Assembly (NCBI RefSeq): GCF_016545825.1
Contig: NC_052617.1
Span: forward strand, 4,164,001-4,228,000
Source: Eucalyptus grandis
Lineage: Eukaryota > Streptophyta > Magnoliopsida > Myrtales > Myrtaceae
Reading direction: 5' to 3'
DNA: 64,000 nucleotides
How positions within the stretch are numbered: position 1 is the first letter of the stretch; each line of letters opens with the position of its first letter. Below are positions 35,864-49,700 of the stretch, piece by piece. The position numbers were made by a program, and so were the translations under genes. The notes below the pieces were generated by a model. The model was not told where the DNA came from and did not search any database. It saw only the letters and a list, made by a program, of their open reading frames with translations.

Positions 35864-36669
35864 GGGCGCGTTTGGTAACGATTCTGTTCCCGAGTAGATT
35901 CTAATCGAATTGATTTTTTTTTATTCTCGTTCCCAGAAATGATTCTAAGCATTTTAAACCGTTTGATAACTCGTCCAAAATTATGATTCGGAATAGAATT
36001 GCGTTTGGTACCGTGTTCATTAATTATGTTCCAAATCAATTTCTTTTAATTTTTAAATACTTTTTTACTTTTTTTACTTTTTTTCTTTTCATTTTCCTTT
36101 ATTTTTCTTTTATTTTTCTCATATTCTTCTTCTTCTTCTTCGGCCGATCGCCGACCGACGACCGGCCGGATGAGGGCCGGCGACCTCACTGGAGCATCGC
36201 CAGCAACTAGGCTTGGCTCATCTAGCCCCGCCGAGCCCCGCCGGTGGCCGGGCCGGCCTCGTCGGGGTTGGGTGAGGCCTGCCCGCCACCGGCGGGGCTG
36301 GGTGTCGCGAGGCTTGCCCAGCCCGCCCGGCCCTGGCGAGCTCGCCGAACCTCGCCTTGGTCTGGTGAGCCTCCGGCGAGCTCGCCGGACCGGCGGCGGC
36401 GAACGGCGGACGGCGGCGGCGGACGGCAGCGGCGGTGGATGGCGGGCGGTGGTGGACGGCGGTCCCGAGATGGCCGAAGGGAAGAAGAAAATTTCTTAAT
36501 TTTGATTCTCAAATCCGTTCCGGAACAAGAATCAACTTTTTTTTGGTTCTTGATTCTATTCCCAACTGCTCCTGAATAAAAATTTTACCAAACACGATTT
36601 TAGGCCGAAACCGATTCCGGAACAAAGAATCAAAATTTGGCTCTGTTTGGATGGTTACCAAACAGGGCC
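35864..36669. mobile_element. Tourist-like (PIF/Harbinger-type) non-autonomous element with GC-rich core
   Basis: Flanked by TTA at 35861-35863 and 36670-36672, the 3-bp duplication typical of PIF/Harbinger elements. The left end GGGCGCGTTTGGTAAC matches the complement of the right end, GGCCCTGTTTGGTAAC, at 13 of 16 positions. The outer parts are AT-rich and inverted-repeat-like (GATTCTGTTCC and GGAACAAGAATC motifs). The core at about 36140-36480 is strikingly GC-rich with CGCCGG-type repeats. Open frames in the core are low-complexity and look spurious. No transposase is encoded. Confidence 0.8.
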
Positions 36670-36672
36670 TTA

Positions 36673-38777
36673 TACAGTTTTTACTCCCCAAAAAATTTAT
36701 AAAAAATGAAGATCATTTTTAAGAAAAATAATTTGGTGGTTTTGGAAAAGTGTTTTTCTTCTTAATAGAAAGGTAAATCATTTCACGCCAATCTAAACTT
36801 ATTGTTTTCAATTCATGGAAACCATTTTCTGTAAAAACAATTAGTTTTCTGTTATCCAAATACCAGAAAGTTGAAATATGATTTACTAGTTACATATTTA
36901 TTAAAATGACAATATTTTCTGATGTTCGGCTAAAACCTGAAGATGTTTTGGAAAATATTTTTCAATGTTCGCTAAAGACAATATTTTATAAGATTTCACC
37001 ACTTAGGCATGTATCACTTACTGACCTATAAATCAATCAAATATGAACTTGCCTTTAAATCTGGGTAAATTTACTTCATATCTTTGTTCCCTCATTGTCA
37101 CCAAATGTCCATCTACTCTAAAAACTATTTATATGGATTTTAAAATAAGCAAAGGAGAAAATAAGCAAAGCATGTATAACCCTAATGAGATTTTTTTAAT
37201 TGAGTGGGCATGTTCTCTCCTTGCATTTTTTGTGTTTTAATCAACAAAAGAAAACATAAGCAAAGCATGTAGAGCCATTTGTTTGAGCAATATACAACTA
37301 CAGGTAGAGTAAATAAAGAAAAAGATAAGCAAAAGTGTAGAGCGCGAAGAGCTCGAGGTTTGCTTGGCAACGGCCGATGACTAGCCAAAAAAGAAGAAGA
37401 TGGGAAACAAATAAAAGAAAAAGAAAAAAAGGAAAAGGAAAGAAAAGGGAATTTAAAAAGAAAAAGAAAATTAAAAATAATTCAAATAAAAAAGAAAAGA
37501 AAAAGAAGAAATGGGAGAAGGAAGTGAAGATTTGTAGAGGTGTAAAATAAGAGAGTATGAAAAATATTTTCCCTGAGGAATTCATTTTCCGTGAAACAAA
37601 CGCCAGAAAATTCAAAAAATGTTTTCCCGAAATTATTTTTTGTGAAACGAATGAAGCCTTAGATTAGTCTTGTTAAAAACGAACGAACATGTAAACTTTA
37701 AGAAGAAGAAACGATTGTTTGCCAAAGGTTGATAAAGATCATTAATTCATAGATCTACATTAAATATGTAATTTTCCTCTTTGATCAATCTCACCGTAAA
37801 TGAGCTCCAATGAGGGCAAATTTAGACAGTTCAAAATTTGTGGTGCGTGTAAAGCTATTTGAGGATGAAAATAGCGTGAATCTACAAATTATTATATAAA
37901 GAAATGAGAACCTCCTATTTCAAGGGATCTCAATTAATTTTTCTTCCTTCTCTTAATAAAAAATTAATTTTTCTTCCCTCGAATATTCTTAATGATTTGG
38001 ACCAAGTCTTTAAAAGGCTCACGGAAGAAACAGGCTGGAGAACCGTCATGGGGTGAGAGACCTCGCGCTAATATCCTATTCCCTCTCTGTCAGGAAAATA
38101 AAGATAGACAAGAAATTAGGGAGTCTCATGATGGTAAAGGTAGACATCACGTCAGAACTTCGGTTCTAACTACTACCAGGTAAAGAAATGAGAACCTCCT
38201 ATTTTAAGGGATCTCGATTAATTTTTCTTCCTTCTCTTAATAAAAAATTATTTTTTCTTCCTTTGAATATTCCTAATGACTGTCTTGCAAACATTAATAC
38301 ATGGACAAATGCGTGAACTCATAATTATGTTTTATCCCCCAAATATTTCGGTATCCAAATTTAAAGATTTTTTTTGCCATGAAATAACCTTCTTTTAAGA
38401 TTTCACGGCCTTGTTTATTTCGTGAAAATTGAATATTTCGAAAGACCGTTTTTCTAAAAATGATAGTTTGTTTCAAATACAAAAATGAACAGATAAGAGA
38501 TATTTTTATCATTTACAAAAATATCTACATATAAATTTGTATCAATAATGAAATTATCTTTCACTAATTAATTATTTTAAAAATCATTTTTATGGAAAAA
38601 TACTTTTCGAACCATTCATTCGCCGCAATGTCGAAATTTTCTTCCCTTTTCAATGTCGGCATAATCTTTTTATTTGTGTATTCTTTTCATAAATGATTTC
38701 CTTCTATTATTTGATCGATTCATATATTTTTGTCACAAAAATGATTTGACTCGACCTTTCATATATTAACTTTTTGA
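36673..38777. other. AT-rich spacer with a long direct repeat
   Basis: No gene is recognised. It has a purine-rich stretch at about 37390-37520 and the 99-bp direct repeat described separately. Confidence 0.45.
37897..38279 (+). repeat. 99-bp direct repeat separated by 185 bp
   Basis: Copies at about 37897-37995 and 38181-38279 both start TAAAGAAATGAGAACCTCCT and end in GAATATTC(C/T)TAATGA. Only a handful of substitutions separate them. The 185 bp between differ in composition and hold no recognised gene. It could be a partial duplication or the end repeats of a small element. Confidence 0.8.
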
Positions 38778-39830
38778 AGTTTTTTTTTTTTTTGGGTAAG
38801 AAGTAAAAGATTATATTGAGCTTTAACCAACTATACAAGAGGAGGTCATGACACCAAAAAACTTACACTCAAAACGAAATCATAACGAGTGGAAGAGTGC
38901 TGAGACGAGAAAAACAGCTAGCAGCGGCAAACAAACAGGCCATAAGAGGTAGTAGGACAACAAGGAAAGCTTATATAGCGGCAGACCAACAAACCACAAA
39001 AAACAAAAGGCAGGGCCTCGAATGACAGTCAAAGCCCTCAAGCCAGGCTTCAACCGTTACATAGGCTTCAGAAAACCAGAATCGAAGGCCACCAAGGGAC
39101 GTGGCAAGGAGATGAAGGAGGCGTGGAGTCTTCGAGCATCCAGCCTATTCCAAGGAGGTCGAGGCACAACCATCACGAACTACCCACCAGTCACCAAAGC
39201 AGTGCAGCGAGCATAGCGTCATGGAACAGGTGGATTGGCTTCATTAGAAGAAAAGATAATCGGGTCAATGCCCCAAGTATGCTGGAATCCCCTATTCCTA
39301 GCATTGTCCTCAACATTCCTGAAAGTCATAGTCTTGTCTCTTACAACCTTGAATAGGTGGTTCTTCAAGGTAAGGATCTCAAGAGTTTGCTCTCTAAAAA
39401 GAATGTCATTCTTGTTCTTTCAAATGATGTGACAAAGAGTCCCAAGGGAGAATCGAGCAATGCATTTATAGAACTCTTTACCAAGAGTAGAGTCACAGCC
39501 CAACTAAGATTATCTACCCAAGGTCTATTGTACCAAGGGAGATTGCACCTAGCAGCCCAAAAGAAAGCAAGGCCGGTAGTGATATGATAACCGAAGAACA
39601 GGTGATTAATGGAGTTTGGTGTGTCGTTGCAAAATGCATAAGAGCCGCTATCAATTCTGCCATACAATAGTAAAATGTCTTGGGTAAGAAGTCCGTGCTT
39701 AGCGATAAGCCAAAAAAAAAAAATTGGTACCTTGAAGAAATGGAGGAATTCCAAATGAATGCACGCCATGAAACTTGATCATTCTTTCGCCTAATGGCCT
39801 CCCAAGCCAATGCAATCATAAACTACCCAA
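38778..39830 (-). mobile_element. 5'-truncated LINE remnant (zf-RVT region to poly(A) tail)
   Basis: The minus strand encodes a degenerate zinc-binding region found after the reverse transcriptase of plant L1-type LINEs. WRAFIWNSSISSRYQFFFF lies in one frame (about 39760). WLIAKHGLLTQDILLLYG (about 39705) and the CX2C...H-like CNDTPNSINHLFF lie in another. The switch occurs at an A/T homopolymer near 39711-39723. The 3' end is followed by a poly(A) tail, seen as the T run at 38780-38793. The reverse transcriptase and endonuclease parts are absent. The left border is given by the tail; the right border is approximate. Confidence 0.65.
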
Positions 39831-40785
39831 AGGAGCCGTTGTCCCAACAGAAGAGGTCTGAGTCCTAAGAAAGGCTGGGAAGGGGAATTTATTAGGAATC
39901 CAAAATATCATTTAAAGCTTGGCTCGAGGGGGAAAAGAGATCAGCAACGGTTGCTTGTCTAGCCAACCCAGGTCTGTAGATGAAGGAATTTGATAAAAAA
40001 AAAAAAGGGTTTAAAGACCTCCTGGGTGCCAATGGTCGAACTAGAGGGAAGTAGAGAACCCCAAAATTGCTATATCCATCTTTTGTTATTTTCCGTTAAA
40101 TTGGATTTATTTCATGAAAAAAATTCATAAATTAGTATATTTATGATAAACGAATGATAAAGCTCCAAATTAGAATACTCATAAATTATTACTTGTTATT
40201 TAACTCAGTAATTCGGCAGTAAAATTTAACACAAATTAGTGTAGGTTAAATCTACTATAGATGTAGGTTTTTTTTTTTTTTTCTTGTGTGATATGAACTT
40301 TTTGTTTTTTTGGGACACCATCGTTAAATTCATCATAAGGAAAAAAAGAAAAGAAAAAACGTACGAAAATTCTCGAAACTCGCCGCCAGTGGGGGAGGCG
40401 GATCAGCCGGGACGAGACGGAGACACACCCGGTTCTCCGCGGCACGTCGAGAGCAGAGGACACCTCCCCTCCTCCCCTCCTCCCCTGCGCCCTCCCGCAC
40501 CCGATCGGCAACCCCTCCCCACCCCGCCTCCCTGGCTGCTCCCTCCCACCCCCTCCCATTTCTTCTCTCTCCCAGTGACGACCGCGAGAGCATCGCGGAT
40601 CGGATCCCTCACGAATCCTCCCCATAAAAATCTCGCCCCTTCAGGCCATTCCGGAGGACATGATCTCCCCTCCCCGCCAATTCCGCAGCCGCCGCAGCTC
40701 CCCTCCTCCCCCCGCCGCCGCTCCCCGCCCCCGCCGACGCCCGCCCCGCCCCGCCTTGATCGCCGCCGCCCCCGCCGCCGGAGGG
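39831..40785. other. Promoter and 5'UTR region of the SABRE-like gene
   Basis: AT-rich up to about 40370, then strongly C-rich, typical of the leader of a broadly expressed plant gene. The long C-rich open frames here have low complexity and no family match. No clear TATA box. Confidence 0.45.
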
Positions 40786-43700
40786 ATGGGGTCCGCCTCG
40801 CCCGCCAAGTTCCTCTTCGGGTTCCTGCTGCTCTCCATTGTGCTCTGGTTGCTCTTCATGTACGTCCCCCCCCCTCCCGCCGGGAATTCGCTCCCTCCGC
40901 CCTCGTCGTCGTCTTTTTCTTTTTTTTTTGTGCTTTTCCCCTCTCTCTTGCGAAATTCTGCTTGCCGATCGGTTCGGCGCGCGATGGATGCGCCCGGTGC
41001 TGTGCCGATCGCGTTTCGAGCCGTCGTGATGGATCGCGGGAGGAAAAGAGGAAAAAAAAAAAAAAAAGGATTTTTGCGGGCGGTTGGAGAATAATGCGGG
41101 CGCGATGTGTGATGGGTTTAGTTTTTGAACGACGGTTTTTGGCGACGATCGAAGTGGCTGGTCGGGAAATTGCACGGTTGTTTTGATCGAACATGTCCCA
41201 TGCAGGGTACAATTCCGGCGGGACATGTTTTATGGTTCTTCTGATGGCTGCCGTGTCTTGCATTTCGTCTGTTGGTTTAGCATTGGCCGAGCTTTACTTC
41301 CAATTTGCTACTTCATGTACCGAAGAGAAAATAGAGTTGTACTTGCACAGAGAAAGTTGACAATGTTGGGGATATAAGGTTGCTCTTGCTGTCGCATGGG
41401 GTTTATAATGCTCTTTCATCTATTGATGTTCGACTTTTCGCAAGCTTTAATGCCAAAGTATCTCTTTTTTGGGCATCATAATCAGTGGATTGCCCTTTCA
41501 CTACTGTTTCAGCTTTTTTTTTTCTTTTAATCCATGTCTTGTTTTCCTTGTCCTTTCAGCTTTGCTTCTCGATTGGTAGCTTGGACTCTAAGCCGGGTTT
41601 TGGGAGCTTCTGTTGCCTTTAAAGTTGGTGGGTGGAAATGCTTACGAGACATCGTGGTGAAGTTTAAAAAGGTTCTTTCCTCACTTCTTTGACTGGTCTG
41701 CTAATGTTTCCTTCATAGAGGAACTCAACCTTTCAGAAATCTTAGGCGTCTAGTCTGGTCAGTCTGGGTTCTCAAATTCAAATTCCTTGCTTCTAGTCAC
41801 CTGCCAATGTAGAGTTTCTTTATGAAAAAATGTCTCTGATCGTGCTCTTTTCACTTGCCTTCCGGCCTCAGTGGAGTGGCGCTATGTACCATAGGCAAGG
41901 TGAAAACAACAATAGTCAGGAAGTCAAGTACACATCACGCAATACGATGTGGACTCTTTTCGGATTTTTGGGGATCTGGACTCAAAGGACTGATAGAACT
42001 CATTTGCGAACTGGATTTTAGGAAATGTAAACTGTGGTTGATGAATTTGACTTGCCAATACGCAGGGTCCAATCGAATCTGTGTCTGTTGGAGAAATTAG
42101 AGTCAGCGTGAGACAGTCTCTTGTCAGGCTTGGGGCCGGTTTTTTTTCGAGGGATCCCAAGCTACAAGTCCTGATAGCTGATTTAGAGGTTGTGATCAGG
42201 CCTCCTAATAAAAGCAAGCAGAAAGTCAAAAGTCGGAGACCCCGCACTTCAGGCAGGGGAAAATGGATGCTTGTAGCCAATGTTGCAAGGTTCTTGTCTA
42301 TTAGTGTCACAGATTTAGCTTTGAAGGTAACTTGCAATTCTCAACTGTTAGATTATGTACTGGTGATTTGTTTTTGGAAGTGTTTTGACTTAGTCACTTT
42401 GAGTTTGTTTATTTTTCAAGAGGATCACTGAGGTAACTCTGTCCTTGAGAGATTTTGCGTGCATTACTTGTTAGCAAAATGCTAAGTATGTTTAGATGTG
42501 ATAAAGGTGGAAGAAAATAGTTAATTGGCAATAATTGGTTGGTTAGGAAGTATAGGGAAGGTGAATGATTTGGTAATTCTTTGTGCATGATTATTCAACA
42601 ACTCCATATTCTGTTTACACTTGTGCATGCACACATAGACTCACAGCAGAGATATGCAATGGCACTGGTTTGACCAAGATAGGCACTTGAAGGGGAGAGG
42701 ACAGGGAAGTGGAATTAGTCTCTCATTTTCTCAAATTCCATACTCTGGGTAGCCATCCTCTCTTCATGTTCTTGTTACTGTGTAATGTTCCCCTTTGCCA
42801 GCCATCCCACCCTACCTCCTATTGTTAAGTTGCTAGTATCCTGGTAGGTTTTTTCCCTGAGATGCTACGATTCTTGTTAAAATTGATATTCCAATCGCTA
42901 GATTTGCATGTGGTGTGTCTGAAAGCACTTTTTTAGTTGGTGCAAACTTGAAGCTGTATGATAGCCAGGTGTGTCAGTTAAAATATACTTTGCTAGGCTG
43001 CCTGGTCTTGCCATGTTTATTATTCGATGCTTGGCTGCTGAGATAATATGGATGGAACTCTGGCTTTCTACAACGTGCTTTTCTAATGTTCAGTCTAATG
43101 AATTCTTTGGTGCTTTTGTTCTTTTTTTTTTTTTTTTTTTTCATGAGCATAGAGAGCACTACATGGTTGATTTCATATTTTTTTTCTTAATGGAGTGTTT
43201 GTAAATGGCAGACACCCAAGGCTACTATTGAGGTTAAGGATTTGAAAGTGGAAATATCTAAAGATGGTGGCTCCAAACCTAATCTATTGGTTAAGCTGCA
43301 GATATCACCTATTCTTGTTTACCTTGGTGAATCACGAATGAGTTGTGACCAGTCATGTAATCTCGATGGGGACTTTTCCAACCAGATGGGACATGCTTGT
43401 ATGGAGAGGTCTTCTGCTCCTTTTAGCTGTGAGGAGTTGCTTCTTTCTTGCGAATTCGGTCATAATAGGTGATTTTTTTTCCCCACTCGTTTATTTCTCT
43501 CAAAACTACTTGCAGTGTATGATTACTTTATTGTTATGGCGTTCTCTCAACATACAGATGACCTTTTTTTTTGTGATGGCTTTGGATACAACAGTCTTGG
43601 TCTACTTTTTGATTATTCTGCTTTGCTCTTTTGAATGTAGGGAAGTTGGTGTAATTATCAACAATCTAGACATCCATAGTGGAGAAGTCAATATGAACCT

Positions 43701-46700
43701 GAATGAGTCACTACTTTCGAAGAATAAAAGGTCATCTGATACCTTTCCTACAGAGATGGAGCAAACTATTGATTCTGCAGCTGGCAAAAATCCACCCAAA
43801 AAACAATTAGCACTTTCAAAGTACAGTTCAATATTTCCTGAGAAGGTTGGTGAATTTATTTCGTTACAAGCTGGTGTCTTCTACTACCTTGCCTCTGTAG
43901 TTTTGTTTTTGACTATATTACATAGACTTTCTCTCCACCGTGGCATCTTTTTGCCTAACTGTTCTATGTTTTGATAGGCAGGGAGCTGTAGGGATTTGAT
44001 GGGAAAATTAGAATTTATGTCCAGCAAATCAAACACTTCTCATTAGACAAGGAAAATGAGGAATTTTATTGCCCCGCCCCAAACTTGATGTCCCTTAACT
44101 AAGCAGCACATTTTTGAAACTCTATTTTCCGTAAAGGGTGTGAATTGCAAGAAGGTTATGCCTTAAAAATAAGGCAAGACCACCTTCTAATTTGGTTGAC
44201 ACCTCTTGACAAGGATAAAACTTTGTGCAATGTTAATGTAGAGATGTTTTGGGCTCCATAAATGATTGAGCTGTTTTTACACACTCACATCACTGTCTCT
44301 ATGGTAATTTCTATTGTAGAATGATATCACTTCGACAATTTATTTGCCTTCAGAATCTGTGCTAACCAAGCTTCTTGGAATGGTTAACTTACTAAACTGT
44401 TCAATTCTTGATGATCTTGACAAATGCAGTCTATACAATGTCAGGCTGATTGTTGTGTCATATGAGATGTGCGACAAAACACGCATTATAAACTATCTCC
44501 GTTTCTTTCTTTGGTGGAAGATTGTGAGTTTATATCGCCACTACTACCGCCCGGGGGGGTATGTTTGGCTCAAGAAAGTAGCATAATCTTGACCTACTAA
44601 CAGTATTCTTCATTGGCATGATAAATCTTATGGGGTTTTAGGGGGGCTTTGATTGACTATACTATTTTGTAGGACCAATTTTTCAAAAAAGTATATTGGC
44701 AAATTTGGTGCTGTAAAATTTTTTAGTGTTGGCTAAAAGAAGGAAAAAAGGAAGAATGCAATGAATTTCGGTTTCCAATTCTAAGAAATTACTAAAGAAT
44801 ATAGAAGTACCAGCAAGCTGCTGGTTACTTTAAGATCAAATTATTTGCAGCACTGCAGCTTGTGGAGACAGAATAATTTGAAATAAAGGCAGAGAAGACA
44901 AAAGCAAATGCAACAGAAGATTTTAGATGATTTTGCCATAGCAGCATGGTTCATGTGTGTGACAGAGACTATATATGCACGTGCATACTTGGCAATATAA
45001 GTAGGAGTTTTTTTTTTTTCTTTTTAATGCTTGCTACTTATCTTTTGCTAAGTCTCCCCTGCAATAGAAAGCCACATAGCAGGTCATCATGACTAGTTAA
45101 ACAAATGACAAGATAAGAAATGAATGGTGGACATCATTGGAACCTCCACGAAGAATGAAAGAGATTAGGAATAAGAAACAAAGTGGTTGGTGCTTATAAA
45201 TTTTCCAAAAGTTAATTGAATTTAAGAATACTTTCCAACTTTATTGTTGATGTTCAGAAAAGAAAAATAATCTATAACTGGGGGTGATCAGTTACTTGTG
45301 GCTTACCGGGGAAACAAACGCCCCAGTAATCATGCCGTCCATGTCACCGACTATAACTTCTGTTCATCTCCTGGAAAGCAGAAAATATTTTGAACAGACT
45401 ACAGCACCACTTCTGAACAGCAGGTATGTTCTTAAGAAACAAGTTGTAATAGTCACACACCCTTCTAACTTGGTTTACCCGTGGCATCCCAACAAGCACA
45501 AAGGTTCCTCTGATGGTCCCCTGCTTCATACCAGGCAAAGTTTATGATAGCCTTTTAAATTTAAGACTTAATTACAGCAGTAGTTTTTCTCTGATGAAGG
45601 TTCAGCATTTTCATCGTCTCTTCAATTCTGGATCTAACCATATATCATCTACTTTAAGATCTCGGGTCTTGATGCATGAAGTTTCAATCATATTGCAATC
45701 TGAAGCTTGTTGACTGGTTGTAATCTTTTATTGAACAAAAAAAATTCCTTTTTTGACAGGTTTCCTTCAGTTTGCCAAAAGTGGATATTAAGTTTAGTCA
45801 CCAAGAGCATGACCTGCGTGTAGAGAATAACATCACGGGCATTCAATTTAGATGCTTGAAAACTCGATCCATGGAGGATGTGGGGGAGAGTACACGTCTT
45901 GACGTTCAAGTGGAATTCAGCGAGATTCATGTACGCTTGTGACTCTGTTATTGGCTGGTCAGTTTCATATTCTTCATTCCATTTTGTCCTTTCTAAACAG
46001 TTATCTGTGATATTTCAGCTGCTAAGAGAAGCTGGCACTTCTCTTATGGAGATACTGAAGGTTGATGTCATGTTTCTGGTGTACATTCCTCTAGAGGTAA
46101 GTTGTGTTCTATTTGATCCGGCAAAGAAGTTTTTCTGAAATGGCTGTAGAGTGTCACATGATTCATCATATCCTGTCTAATGCATAGTCTGATAGATTCA
46201 TTGATAATGGGAGAAGAAGTTGGCGAAAGTGTAAACTTCAATGCATGTTGGAAATAATGTTACTTATCTATGGAAAAACTGAAGAAGGGGTACGGATAGC
46301 ACTTGCCTTAGGTTTCCAAAAGTCGAGAGCCTAGAATACCTTGGTGTTGTAAGGAGTCAAACCAGATTGTGTATACTAATTAGGTGAGAAGAATTATATG
46401 TATATAAGGCTCCCCTAAATCCTGTTGATAATTTTTGTGGGATACTCGAGCACTCTCTCATATGCAAGCTAGAACGAAATGATATGAAGAATGCACATAA
46501 AGTTGAAGAATGGGAATGAAACGAACAAGAATCCACATGTGAGATGAATTATTAAATGGGTGAGGAACAATTCAAACTTTGCTCTTAGTACACCTTAGAA
46601 TGTCGACACAAAAGCAAGAGTGAGATACATGCATATATGCCACAATAAATCTCGTCTGTAAGTGGTGCTGGATACTTTAACAATTGTTCTAATCCCTCAT

Positions 46701-49700
46701 GGACTCAAAAAAATAGCACCAAAATGAAGTAATCAGCTTGGTAAATCATTACTAGGTTCTGGAACAAAAGAGAATAAAGGACGTTTTATCTGCTGGGGCT
46801 GATAAAACCATGAATAACCATTGCATCACTATTTGTGCTTTGCCTCCAAAACCATCCCACAGCTGCTGCTTTAACCACACTTATTAGTTATTTTCATTCT
46901 TGAGGTAAAAAGATGCTTATAAGGTCTTATTAGCTCCTTTTTCTTGTGTGGAACTACGAATTATTTGTGTGAGCTATGGAAGCTGTATGAAATGTGATTT
47001 TAGGTTAGATTTAAACAAGGATTCCATCTCTCTAAAACCTGGCATAGTATTACGTTTTAATCAAATAAGCAGTTTATTTTTTTTTTATTACGACCATAAT
47101 TACTGTCTACTTCTACATGTATAATTCCACAGGCCTGTTCTTTTAGTTGTGCATAATTGCCAAGGTGAACTGTGTGTTCTCATTACTTCAATATTTTTCC
47201 CCATCCTGTAATTGTGCTAAAGTGTATTAACACATCCGAGTTACTTTGTGACTCCAAAGTATGCTGGCAGAGCTGTCTTATAAACCTTCTGATTTTAGTA
47301 TGATGATGAAAACTAACAATTTAAGATCATGTTCTCCAACTAATCGAATTCTTTAGAATCATTAACGGGGCTGCAACATGGCATAAAAAGAGGCATATAG
47401 ATTGTTGACACACTTCACATTTATGTCTGCAACCGTATCGTTATGTGTGGATACCTTTGTCAATTATTATGTGTCATTTCTTGGCTTTAATAAGCCTGAC
47501 TGCATGAGTTCGCTCTTCTTTTTGTAATTATATTATCTTAAGTAATAAATTATTCATTTTCAGCCAACATTGCCAGTGAGAGCTGAAGTTGATGTCAAAT
47601 TGGGAGGTACTCAGTGCAACGTATTCATAAGTAGATTAAAGCCATGGTTGCATCTCCAGTCCTCAAAGAAGAAGAAAATGGTGCTACAGGAGCCGACTGT
47701 GACTTCAAAGAGGTCACTATCATCAGATTCTAAAGCTATAATGTGGACTTGTACTCTCTCAGCTCCCGAGATGACTATTGTGCTATACAGCTTCAGTGGT
47801 TTGCCTCTGTATCATGTGAGTTTGCTATGAGCTTTTGGGTACTTGGACTTGTTTGTAGCTAGAATTTTATGTAGATAATTTCCTGTTACCCTGAATTGCG
47901 CTGCTTCATTTGTATGCCACTATGGCTTAAACACTCGATTCTTCAGAAATGACTTAACTGAACTTAGGATGGCAGACCTACTATATGCAGAAGGCATCTA
48001 GACTACTATATTCGAGGATGTATGAGTTTGTCTCAACTACAACATTGAGGGGTTTCTACTTCTTCTAGCTCCCAGGCTAATTTCTTCCTGAAAAGTTCGC
48101 CACATCACAATTATTGCTATGGTTATTAAGCAAGTACTATCAGCTGGTCTCTACCTTATGACATGGAGACACTTTTGCTTTTAAACCGGTGCAAAGTTAA
48201 GTGATATTGCTCAACTTAGAAAATTCCAGAGTCACTCTTCTTAGTGTTGTTCATAGGAAGATGAATGAGTTGAACATGGGAAGACCTCATAGAATGGATG
48301 AATCTTTCATTGAACCATCATAATCAATCCAAAACATTTCCTCCGGGTCAACTTCTTAATTGGCCTTCACCTTGCAGTATTATGCTTTCTAGGAAATGGG
48401 TAAGGTTTTGTCACTGGAGGTCTTGTCTGCTCCATTTTGATTCTTTTACTTCTTGATTTCAAAATCTCTGTGGTACATCTTACATATTTATGAGAATGAA
48501 TACAAGTCCTTATGGATGAAACTTTTTACTTTGACTTTATGAGTACTCTCTCTCTCTCTCTCTCTCTCAAAGTCTTCTAATTTTTTCCGGTTGTTTCCAA
48601 TCCGCTTTTTGAGGATGGTTCTTCATGTAGTCCTAAATACTTGCATAGAGCTCCTAGGTTTCTTGCTCAGTAGGTTTGCCTTTATCCTGTGTTATAATTT
48701 ACATATAGTTTTTCCTTTTAATTGTTCTTGCTCAAGTGTTTATGTAAAATGCACTCAGCCGTTCTTCTTTATCTTCTTGTTATTGACCCTACAAAGCATA
48801 AGTTTCACTCTAGTTTTTTGGGTATCCTTTATAATTTTCTTTTTGCAGGGTTGCTCACAATCCTCGCACGTCTTTGCAAATAATATATCTATGACAGGCC
48901 CTTCTGTTCACATGGAACTTGGTGAAATAAATCTGCATATGGAAGATGAGTATCAAGAATGTTTGAGAGAAAACCTTTTTGGTGTTGAATCAAATTCTGG
49001 TTCCTTGATGCACATAGCTAAGGTGAGTCTAGACTGGGGCAAAAAGGACATGGAGTCATCGGAAGAAGACATTACTAGATCTAAATTGGCTCTTTCAGTT
49101 GATGTTACTGGTATGGGTGTTTATTTTACCTTAAAGCGGGTTGAATCCCTCATATCAACTGCTCTAGCTTTTCAAGTTCTTTTCAAAAGTCTTTCTGCTT
49201 CTAGAAAGAGATCAGGACAGAGCCAGGGGGGCCGGGCATCTAAGCAATCAGGAAAAGGGACTCGAGTCATACAATTTAATCTTGAGCGATGTTCTATAAA
49301 CATTAGTGGTGAGGCAGGCTTGGAAAATATGACTATTGCAGATCCCAAGCGTGTGAATTATGGGTCACAGGGTGGTCGGGTCATAGTTAGTGTTTCTGCT
49401 GATGGTACTCCACGTAGTGCAACCATAATGTCCACAGTCCATGAAGAGTGCAAGACATTGAACTATTCTGTCACGCTTGACATTTTTCACCTCTCTGTGT
49501 GTGTAAACAAAGAGAAACAGACAACCCAGGTGGAGCTTGAAAGAGCCAGATCAATTTATCGAGAAAACCTGAAGGAGCATCATTCTTCTCCAGATTTGAC
49601 TGTATTTGACATGCAAAATGCTAAATTTGTACGACGGTCTGGTGGTCACAAAGAGATTTCCGTTTGCTCTCTTTTCAGTGCAACTGATATTACAGTGCGG

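Noticed and set aside
36170..36579. Overlapping open frames on both strands in a GC-rich block
   Set aside because: They lie inside the Tourist-type element and are low-complexity, which is expected where stop codons are scarce in GC-rich DNA.
40284..41186. A 300-codon open frame across the SABRE-like gene start
   Set aside because: Low-complexity Pro/Arg-rich translation of a C-rich leader. The overlapping frame from 40786 matches the SABRE N-terminus and splices correctly.
48591..48848. Hydrophobic N-terminal extension of the long open frame in the SABRE-like gene
   Set aside because: It is T-rich intron sequence ending in a TTTTGCAG acceptor. The conserved protein resumes at 48849.
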